Positions 1-5,385 of a DNA stretch of 14,634 nucleotides are shown piece by piece. This DNA is from Planctomycetota bacterium (GTDB taxonomy: Bacteria; Planctomycetota; Planctomycetia; Pirellulales; Pirellulaceae), in assembly GCA_026692885.1 (NCBI GenBank), contig JAPLNJ010001034.1, forward strand, positions 1-14,634. Direction: 5' to 3'. The notes under the pieces are model-generated. The model was not told where the DNA came from. It searched no databases and worked only from the letters and a program-made list of their open reading frames with translations. The number at the start of each line of letters is the position of its first letter. Position 1 is the first letter of the stretch. Both the position numbers and the translations under genes were made by a program.

Positions 1-312
1 TTTCGCCCCTGCAGGGCTACCGGGATAAATCGATACCGTACCCAGGGCGGCGCTCTGCGGCTGTCGCCGCGACGCTCTGCCCTGGGCTGATTTGTTAATG
101 CCCCTTTGGGGCGGAAGAGTTGTGTATAACGACGAGGGGCAAGCCGGGGGCATTCGTTGAATGCCAAAGCCACCCCGACCGTGGACAGCACGGACAGCAG
201 TTAGTGGCTGGAAGAAAAGACAAGTCCGTGGTTTGACCGTAGGACGGATTGGCACTTCGGCTCGATGTTTCGGGGCCGAAGTGCCAATCCGTCCTACCAC
301 CGATTCGCCAGG
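1..312. repeat. Gene-free region made of several hairpin repeats
   Basis: No convincing gene lies here; the open frames have no family resemblance and cross the repeats. What is visible is a chain of inverted repeats. GCCCC/GGGC arms sit at 5-17. A CCCAGGGC...GCCCTGGG palindrome at 41-86 has an inner GCGGC-tgtc-GCCGC hairpin. GCCCC-ttt-GGGGC lies at 100-112 and GGCATT-cgttg-AATGCC at 149-165. The large perfect inverted repeat at 239-297 is listed separately. The CCCAGGGC/GCCCTGGG plus GCCCCTTTGGGGC combination resembles dispersed intergenic repeats I remember from planctomycete genomes; this is recollection, not a search. Confidence 0.6.
239..297. repeat. Perfect 23-bp inverted repeat after the beta-CASP gene
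   Basis: The arms 239-261 and 275-297 are perfect reverse complements (GTAGGACGGATTGGCACTT... and its mirror) around a 13-nt loop. The repeat ends 15 bp beyond the minus-strand stop codon of the beta-CASP gene, so it could act as a transcript-end hairpin. It has no T-tract on either side and so is not a classical intrinsic terminator. It is more likely a dispersed palindromic repeat. Confidence 0.8.
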
Positions 313-1965
313 CTATTTCCTTACAGCGCTGTCCTGCATCTCGATGGGGATGCCTTCCTCGGCGGCCAGGACGTGTTTCCAGCCTGCCGCTTTCATCTGT
401 GACGTGCGGGCCTCGGTCTGTGCAGGCTCGCCATGCACCAGGACCACCTGCGCCTGGCGATTGATCTGGGACAGCCACTGGTCCAGATCGCTGCCATCGG
501 CGTGGGCGGAGAAACAGGAATACGAATGGACCGTCGCACGCACCACGACGTCCCGGCCGTTGACCCGGATGCTTCTTCGCCCCTCTTTGAGCCAGCCGCC
601 GGTGCTGACGGGATCCTGATAACTGACCAGGAACACGGCCGTCGATTCCTGAGGCATTAACGCTTCGGTCAAGTCGGCCGAACTGGCCCGGTCCATCATC
701 CCGCTGGTCGTGATGAGCACACAGGGTCGCGGCAGCTGCTTGGGAAGGCGAGTCCCCTCGCGCAGCCCCGCGGGTTGCAAGGCGGCGTCATCGCGGGCGA
801 CGGCGTCACGAAACCAGCCGTCGTGCTGGTGCTGGCGGTACAGGCTCGTGATCTCGCGTGCCGTGGGCGACGGGCAGAGAATGGGCACGTCCGTCGGGAG
901 CTGTCCTGCCTGCTGAGCGAGTCGAAGTTCATGCAGTATCTTCTGGGTGCGATCCAGCGCGAAGGCAGGAATCCAGGCGACGCCACCGCGTTTCACAACG
1001 TCCGCAACTTCCTGCCGAAACCTAGCCCGTTCCGTGTTGGCGTTTGGCTCACGATGCACGGCACCGTAGGTGGTTTCCACGAATACCACATCCACATCCG
1101 GCGCGGACTGCGCTGCTGGTACCAGCCCCGAAAGACTACTCCCCACGTCGCCCGAAAACAGAATTCGCCGCGGCTTTCCTCCCACGTCGATCCGCCACAG
1201 GATACTGGCCGAGCCAGGAATATGACCCGCCTCAAGGAACGTGACGGTGGTGCCTCGGGCTACGTCCACCGGAGTCGCAAACTTCACGGCACGGCAGAGG
1301 GCCATGACCGTCGCCACTTCATCCGCGACACACGACCTGCAGGTGGACAACTCGCTGTCATCCAGCCGGGCGGCCAATTCAGCCAACGAGCCGGAGGCTG
1401 ATTGCAGGTTGCTGGGTTTGATCTTCTGCCGATACTCGCAGCCCGTTCGCCAGTGCACGGTCAGGCGTCGTTGGCTGGCTTGTGCCCGTTCGGAGGACTC
1501 CTTCGACCACACCCAATCCCGCACTCGCCCGCGATCGTACCGAACTTCCATCTCCAGCATGACCGGAGCCAATTCCCGGGTCGCCTCGGTCACGTAGATC
1601 GGCCCCGAGAAGCCTTGTTGAACCAGCAGCGGCAGGCGCCCGATGTGGTCGAGATGCGCGTGCGTGACGAACACGGCATCCAGCGAACGGGCCGCCACCG
1701 GCAGCCCGGCGGACCGACGTTCGGCTTGGGCCTGTCGTTCCTCATCGGCGCCTTCGGGGTACTGGGCACCGCAGTCGATCGCCCACTTGGCACTGCCCAT
1801 GTCGAGGACCGTCAGCGATCCCGAAACCTGCTTAGCTCCGCCGAACACCGTGGCGGTTACGCGTACGGGACGACCCACCTCGCCGCCACGGCCAAGGGTC
1901 ACGGAGGCGAGGGCCAGAACTACGCTGATCCTCAGACCTGTCAGGGCGGTTGACTTGCTTCGCAT
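313..1965 (-). CDS. Exported beta-CASP metallo-beta-lactamase-fold hydrolase (CPSF73/RNase-like)
   Basis: The 550-aa protein has the full metallo-beta-lactamase/beta-CASP signature: HAHLDH at 102-107, the histidine of GHIPGSA (H248), SGDVG (D273), ETTYG (motif A, E297), SAHAD (motif B, H488) and VHGEP (motif C, H511). Histidine at motif C is typical of the RNA-processing branch (CPSF-73, archaeal and bacterial COG1236-type nucleases) rather than the DNA branch. Unusually, the N-terminus (MRSKSTALTGLRISVVLALA) looks like a signal peptide. The region between about residues 140 and 235 is longer than usual and carries four cysteines (C176, C209, C212, C224, the middle two as CxxC). The start at 1965 is chosen because an AAAGGG-type ribosome-binding site lies about 8 nt upstream and the signal peptide begins there; a frame-open extension to 2100 runs into repeat DNA. 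Fold and metal site are certain; the natural substrate is not. Confidence 0.88.
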   Translation of the reverse strand: MRSKSTALTGLRISVVLALASVTLGRGGEVGRPVRVTATVFGGAKQVSGSLTVLDMGSAKWAIDCGAQYPEGADEERQAQAERRSAGLPVAARSLDAVFVTHAHLDHIGRLPLLVQQGFSGPIYVTEATRELAPVMLEMEVRYDRGRVRDWVWSKESSERAQASQRRLTVHWRTGCEYRQKIKPSNLQSASGSLAELAARLDDSELSTCRSCVADEVATVMALCRAVKFATPVDVARGTTVTFLEAGHIPGSASILWRIDVGGKPRRILFSGDVGSSLSGLVPAAQSAPDVDVVFVETTYGAVHREPNANTERARFRQEVADVVKRGGVAWIPAFALDRTQKILHELRLAQQAGQLPTDVPILCPSPTAREITSLYRQHQHDGWFRDAVARDDAALQPAGLREGTRLPKQLPRPCVLITTSGMMDRASSADLTEALMPQESTAVFLVSYQDPVSTGGWLKEGRRSIRVNGRDVVVRATVHSYSCFSAHADGSDLDQWLSQINRQAQVVLVHGEPAQTEARTSQMKAAGWKHVLAAEEGIPIEMQDSAVRK

Positions 1966-2249
1966 TTTGGTATCCCTTTCTTCCGTCCAGGCTGCGCGCC
2001 GACGGATCTTACTGCCCACGGCTGTGAACATCACGCCTATCTCGTTCCCACGCTCTGCGTGGGAACGCAAGTGTCTTGACGCTCCGCGTCGTCTGCCCAA
2101 GGACGCAGAGCGTCCGTGGCGTGCGTTCCGACGCAGAGTGTCGGAACGAGAAAGGTATCGTAGTCGTCACGCTCCGCCGTGACGATATGTCATCACGGCG
2201 GAGCGTGATGACTACTTTGAAAACCCGACAGTCGTTGCTGCGCCGGTCC
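1966..2249. other. Intergenic region filled by two repeat elements
   Basis: Between the beta-CASP gene and the protease gene upstream of it, both on the minus strand, lie about 75 bp of unique leader (1966-2039). This is followed by a four-hairpin repeat (2040-2152) and a MITE-like element (about 2155-2250). I see no convincing promoter in the leader. An isolated small gene is unlikely because the open frames run through the repeats. Confidence 0.6.
2040..2152. repeat. Tandem four-hairpin repeat
   Basis: Four hairpins follow each other: GTTCCCACGC-tct-mirror (2044-2066), GACGC-tcc-GCGTC (2078-2090), GGACGC-aga-GCGTCC (2101-2115) and GTTCCGAC-gcagagt-GTCGGAAC (2125-2147). The outer 30 bp on each side are also inverted copies of each other with three mismatches, so the whole 113 bp can fold as one long cruciform or as four small ones. 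The TCTCGTTCCCACGCTCTGCG motif resembles dispersed intergenic repeats of planctomycetes (from memory). Confidence 0.8.
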
Positions 2250-2250
2250 T
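2155..2250 (+). mobile_element. MITE-like element, copy 1 (one end intact)
   Basis: A 56-nt imperfect palindrome (2160-2215, three mismatches) is followed by TTTGAAAACCC and an end CGCCGGTCCT (2241-2250). The same arrangement, reverse-complemented, occurs at 14468-14590. From AGGTAT to AAAACCC the copies differ at two positions and by one 1-bp indel; the last ~18 bp are more diverged. The opposite terminal repeat is absent in this copy; the four-hairpin repeat lies there instead, so this copy looks end-truncated or interrupted. No transposase is encoded. Confidence 0.65.
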
Positions 2251-3533
2251 TACCGCGACTGTGCTGGAACGGACGGCGCGGGGGTGGAATCGACTGCGCG
2301 GGGCTTGAAATCCAGCCCCCTCCGAATTCGCTCGATGGCGGGGGGGTGGCTGTGGAGCCAGAAGACGCGCCAGGGATGCGGAAGAAGTTCGGAGCGGTTA
2401 TCGCGGGCCAGACGGACTTCGGCATCAATGAAGGTCTGCTTTAGCCCCGTCAGCTCCAGCGACGCCTGATCGGCCTGACGCTCGAAATATTGGCTGAGCT
2501 GGGCTTCCACCGGGGCGAAGAATAACTGGCCCAGCAGCATGGCCAGCAGGAAAAAAGGCAGATTGGCCGGGTGGGCTAGCTCGCGCAGATGGAACTCTTG
2601 AACCACTTGCAGAAGGGGATACCCGATCCACAGCAGGATACAGCCCAGCCAGACGCCGAAGCAGCCCAAGACCATGCCGATCAGCACGTGGTCATGCTTC
2701 CAATGCCCGACCTCATGCGCGAAGATCAGCGCGGCCTCATCGACGGTGTGGCTGTTGATGAGGGTGTCGTACAGCACGATGCGCTGCTGGGAAAACAGCC
2801 CGGTAAAATAGGCATTCGTGTGCTTGGAATACCGGCTTTCATCAATTTCATAGATGCCGGCAACCGGGACCTTGGCTTGCGCCGCGATCTGCAGGATGCT
2901 TTGTTTGAGGGGGCCTTCGGCCAGGGGTTTCTGTTGGTAGAACAGCGGAGTGATCAGCAGGGGAAACAGCAGGGTGACCACGATTCCGAAGCCGGTGGTG
3001 ACCACGGGAATCAGCAGCGGCCAGGAGCGGTCGAAGGTTCTTACCGTCCAGAGAACCAGCAGGATTCCCGCCATTTCCAGGCCCCAGGAAACGAGGGTGC
3101 GTTGGGCATACAGCAGCCACCATTGGGCAGCGGTGAGGTTGGAGAACCCCATCTGCTTTTCGCCGAGAAAACCCAGGCAGTAGTCGAAGGGAGCGGAACC
3201 CAGTTGCAGCAGGAAGAACAAGGCGGGAAGAGCCAGGCACGTGGCGGTCCAAAAGCCGCCGTTGGTCATGGCTTGTAAACGGTCAAATCCGGCCGCGGCC
3301 CAGCCAGTGAACATCAGCGTCAGGAGCATCGCCGCCTGGACAAACGGTGACGTCGCTTTGGCCCAGAACCCGTGGCGCACGTACTCACGGCCTTGTTGCA
3401 GGTCTTCTTCCGTGAAGAATCGCAGCACGTCGGCCCGAGCCTGCGGGTCGGGGTTGCCGTTCCAGGCGAGGGATAACAGAGTGCTGCGTAGAACTACCCA
3501 GGTGATCAAGATCAGCCAAAAGAATCTAACCAT
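2250..3533 (-). CDS. M48 family (Ste24/CAAX prenyl protease 1-like) membrane zinc protease
   Basis: The 427-aa product is a polytopic integral membrane metalloprotease. The zinc motif HEVGH is at 273-277 within FAHEVGHWKHDH. The third ligand is most likely the glutamate of SQYFERQAD (E351, followed by D355), and the Ste24-like HSHPPAIERI signature is at 395-404. Hydrophobic segments at roughly 1-20, 65-82, 95-112, 145-165, 172-197, 283-312 and 325-342 give the Ste24-type layout with the active site facing a membrane chamber. Length matches Ste24/HtpX-like Ste24 homologs (about 420 aa). Related bacterial proteins do general membrane or lipoprotein quality control; prenyl-protein processing is not expected here. 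The start at 3533 matches the family N-terminus; no strong ribosome-binding site is visible, and a GTG 15 nt upstream is the alternative. The TAA stop coincides with the edge of a MITE-like repeat. Confidence 0.9.
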   Translation of the reverse strand: MVRFFWLILITWVVLRSTLLSLAWNGNPDPQARADVLRFFTEEDLQQGREYVRHGFWAKATSPFVQAAMLLTLMFTGWAAAGFDRLQAMTNGGFWTATCLALPALFFLLQLGSAPFDYCLGFLGEKQMGFSNLTAAQWWLLYAQRTLVSWGLEMAGILLVLWTVRTFDRSWPLLIPVVTTGFGIVVTLLFPLLITPLFYQQKPLAEGPLKQSILQIAAQAKVPVAGIYEIDESRYSKHTNAYFTGLFSQQRIVLYDTLINSHTVDEAALIFAHEVGHWKHDHVLIGMVLGCFGVWLGCILLWIGYPLLQVVQEFHLRELAHPANLPFFLLAMLLGQLFFAPVEAQLSQYFERQADQASLELTGLKQTFIDAEVRLARDNRSELLPHPWRVFWLHSHPPAIERIRRGLDFKPRAVDSTPAPSVPAQSR

Positions 3534-3591
3534 GACGGAATCATACACCGGGCCGAAAACCCCGCCTAGGGTCACGTTGTTGCACAAAGTG

Positions 3592-3642
3592 TAGGGTGGG
3601 CTGTGCCCACCAAGCACAAGCAGTCGTGGTGGGCACAGCCTA
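3592..3642. repeat. Inverted repeat of the GGTGGGCACAGCC family
   Basis: The arms GGCTGTGCCCACCA (3599-3612) and TGGTGGGCACAGCC (3627-3640) form a perfect 14-bp stem with a 14-nt loop. TAGG and CCTA at the edges give extra symmetry. There is no T-tract. It lies about 60 bp upstream of the protease start, so it may be transcribed in the leader or in pheA read-through. Confidence 0.75.
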
Positions 3643-3799
3643 GGGCTCGGCAAAGTTGGGGTTAACATGGGAAATTAGCACGATGGCAAGGGCCAGAGCC
3701 TGTTTCGCCTTTTGCCCCGCAGGGGCCCATACGCCAGCGCGGGACAACGCCCTGATCGTGATCCCAGGTTCTTGCCCCGAGTTGGGGGCGCGATCCGTG

Positions 3800-3857
3800 A
3801 GCGGCAAGGCGCTAGCCGCCGGTTCCGAACGCCACCGGCGGCTAGCGCCTTGCCGCT
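3800..3857. repeat. Perfect 24-bp inverted repeat just after pheA
   Basis: The arms 3800-3823 (AGCGGCAAGGCGCTAGCC...) and 3834-3857 are exact reverse complements around a 10-nt loop. The repeat begins 6 bp beyond the minus-strand stop codon of pheA, where a terminator would be expected. The stem is very GC-rich but lacks a following T-run, so it may slow or protect the transcript end rather than terminate intrinsically. It is also likely a member of a dispersed family. Confidence 0.8.
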
Positions 3858-3863
3858 GACAAC

Positions 3864-4973
3864 TCACTCCACCGGCGGCGACTTGGTATAGGAGCCGAGC
3901 AACTCCAGTCGGGCCGTCTTGCGTTGCAGGGCCACCAGCGCCTTACGGACGCGGGCGTCCGTCTCGTGCCCCTCCATCTCGACGAAGAACAAGTACTCGT
4001 TCTCCGTCCGCGGCATGGGAAATGACTCGATCCACGTCAGGTTCAGGCCGGCCCGTTTGAAGGTCATCATTACATCCGCCAGGGCGCCTGGGGCGTGGGG
4101 GATTTCGAACATGACGGCCGTCTTGTCTTTTCCGGTGCGGCGTTCGACATGATCGCCGATGACAGCGAATCGGGTGAGGTTATTGGCGTTGTCCTCAATG
4201 TTTTCGGCCAGCACGGACAGACCGTAGTTGACGCCGGCTTGTTGGCTGGCAATCGCCGCCGCACCGGGCTTGTCCGCCGCCAGTTGAGCCGCGGCGGTGG
4301 TACTGGTCATCTCGACGAGCCGCGCCTGCGGCAGGTGCCGCGCCAGCCATTCGCGGCATTGGGACAGTGCTTGGGGTTTGCTGTAGACCTCCCGGATGTC
4401 ACCGCGCTGGCCGCGGCCCAGCAGGTGATGATGAATACGCAGTTGTACCTCGCCACAAATGCGGGCCGGCAACCGCGCGAACATGCCCAGCGTATCCGCC
4501 ACTCGCCCGTCGGTCGAGTTCTCCAGCGGGACGATGCCATAGTCGACTTGCTGGCGGTCTAATTCCTCGAAGACCGCCGAAATCGTGGCCACCGGGATCA
4601 GCTCCGCGCTGCTGCCGAACCGTTCGATGGCCGCCAAGTGACTGTAGCTGTACACGGGGCCGAGGTAACTCACCCGCAACGGCTTCACGAGCGCTCGAGC
4701 GCCGCTCAGCAATTCCCGGAACACAGCTCGGAGGCAGGGGGCCGTCAGCGGCCCTTGGTGGGCCTCGCCCAACTGCTGAAGCCACTGCTGTTCCGTGGCC
4801 AAGTCAAAGGGCCGTTCGCCAGCCGCTTGTCGCAGACGCCCGATCTTCTCGCTCAACTGTGCGTGTTCGCCGAGCAGTTTGACTAACTCGCGATTGACGC
4901 GATCGATTTTTCGGTTGAGTTCTCCCAAGGACGGAGAGGAAGAACCCGTCTTGTCCGTGCCGCGTTTTCCCAT
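3864..4973 (-). CDS. pheA: Bifunctional-type P-protein: chorismate mutase-like domain plus prephenate dehydratase
   Basis: The 369-aa protein has an AroQ-type helical domain (about 15-95), a prephenate dehydratase domain (about 100-275) and an ACT regulatory domain (about 285-362). It should convert prephenate to phenylpyruvate in phenylalanine synthesis. Dehydratase hallmarks are YLGPVYSYSH (103-112), IVPLENSTDG (147-156), the STTAAAQLA and GAAAIAS regions, and NLTRF (265-269) with the catalytic TRF triad. The chorismate mutase domain aligns without gaps to E. coli PheA, but R11, R28 and R51 read as N20, H37 and T60; only E52 (E61) and a conservative K39-to-R remain, so mutase activity is doubtful. 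The ACT domain has PGAL, but the usual ESRP reads ESFP. The start at 4973 is preceded by GTGAGG 11-12 nt upstream; an in-frame ATG at 5021 is an alternative. Confidence 0.92.
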   Translation of the reverse strand: MGKRGTDKTGSSSPSLGELNRKIDRVNRELVKLLGEHAQLSEKIGRLRQAAGERPFDLATEQQWLQQLGEAHQGPLTAPCLRAVFRELLSGARALVKPLRVSYLGPVYSYSHLAAIERFGSSAELIPVATISAVFEELDRQQVDYGIVPLENSTDGRVADTLGMFARLPARICGEVQLRIHHHLLGRGQRGDIREVYSKPQALSQCREWLARHLPQARLVEMTSTTAAAQLAADKPGAAAIASQQAGVNYGLSVLAENIEDNANNLTRFAVIGDHVERRTGKDKTAVMFEIPHAPGALADVMMTFKRAGLNLTWIESFPMPRTENEYLFFVEMEGHETDARVRKALVALQRKTARLELLGSYTKSPPVE

Positions 4974-5054
4974 CTTTTTTCGAGCCTCACTTACAATCCA
5001 ACCAACGTGTTCAACTCGCAACAGTGTCTCAGGTTACACATGGAGAACGATGAT

Positions 5055-5068
5055 AACTTCGCGAAGTT
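5055..5068. promoter_or_regulatory. 14-bp perfect palindrome, candidate operator
   Basis: AACTTCGCGAAGTT is its own reverse complement. It lies 82-95 bp upstream of the pheA start and about 190-200 bp upstream of the sigma-54 -24 box of dnaK. That distance is compatible with an enhancer-binding-protein site, though such proteins usually use two or more sites and no second copy was noticed nearby. Function is inferred from position and symmetry only. Confidence 0.35.
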
Positions 5069-5255
5069 GCAGGGAGAAGGCGATTTTCAGCAACGATCGC
5101 GGATTTGCTGCTGAGCGGCTTTCGTACCCAATTGTGCCAAAATGGCAGACATCTGAGATCGGACGACCGCTGCACGCTCTCGAACAACTCCGACGCTATT
5201 CATAAGATGTTTGTTTTTATGGCTTTACACTTATCGTACAGGCATCGTCGTGGCG

Positions 5256-5272
5256 TTGGCACAACCTTTGCT
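5256..5272 (+). promoter_or_regulatory. Sigma-54 (RpoN) -24/-12 promoter of dnaK-clpB
   Basis: TTGGCACAACCTTTGCT matches the RpoN consensus YTGGCACGRNNNTTGCW at every defined position except one (A for G right after GGCAC). The invariant GG (5258-5259) and GC (5270-5271) are separated by exactly 10 nt. Transcription would start near 5282-5283 and give a leader of about 100 nt before the dnaK ATG. Such promoters need an AAA+ enhancer-binding protein; none is encoded in this window. Confidence 0.7.
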
Positions 5273-5372
5273 TAACAGGAGTCGACGAACCTGCAGAAGA
5301 TCGATTGTGGAGAAGTCCTGGACGCCGATCGGGGTGCGGTCCAGTTTGGGAATAGCATCGTGTCGCGCAGAA

Positions 5373-5385
5373 AAGGAGAGTCCTT
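5373..5385 (+). promoter_or_regulatory. dnaK ribosome-binding site inside a small hairpin
   Basis: The Shine-Dalgarno AAGGAG (5373-5378) has 7-nt spacing to the ATG at 5386 and decides the start. AAGGA (5373-5377) is perfectly complementary to TCCTT (5381-5385), with a GAG triloop. In mRNA the ribosome-binding site could therefore pair with the bases directly before the start codon. The stem is short and would melt easily. Confidence 0.55.

Larger units (their letters stand above)
3534..3863. other. Repeat-rich 330-bp gap between protease and pheA
   Basis: No gene is seen. The gap contains two large inverted repeats (3592-3642 and 3800-3857, listed separately) and smaller GCCCC/GGGGC hairpins at 3714-3726 and 3774-3789. 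These resemble the GCCCC hairpins in the first 120 bp of the window. A promoter for the protease would be expected near 3540-3600 on the minus strand, but I cannot point to convincing -35/-10 boxes. Confidence 0.55.
4974..5385. other. 412-bp divergent regulatory region between pheA and dnaK
   Basis: No gene is seen. The region contains the upstream leader of pheA (minus strand), a 14-bp perfect palindrome (5055-5068), a sigma-54-type promoter (5256-5272) and the roughly 100-nt dnaK leader. The leader holds a CTGGAC/GTCCAG hairpin (5318-5344) and a ribosome-binding-site hairpin (5373-5385). No CIRCE element (TTAGCACTC-N9-GAGTGCTAA) is present, so HrcA control of dnaK is not indicated. Confidence 0.65.

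Noticed and set aside
1966..2100. N-terminal extension of the beta-CASP protein to an ATG at 2100
   Set aside because: The added 45 codons translate the four-hairpin repeat. The ATG at 1965 has a ribosome-binding site and begins a signal peptide.
3534..3668. N-terminal extension of the M48 protease to 3668
   Set aside because: It would translate the 3592-3642 inverted repeat, and family members begin at the first membrane segment (MVRFFWLIL).
3800..3857. Intrinsic terminator of pheA
   Set aside because: The stem is strong and well placed but has no T-run after it on the transcribed strand, so it is reported as a repeat only.
5022..5385. CIRCE/HrcA site upstream of dnaK
   Set aside because: No TTAGCACTC...GAGTGCTAA pair is present; a lone ATTAGCAC at about 3675 is unrelated and far away.
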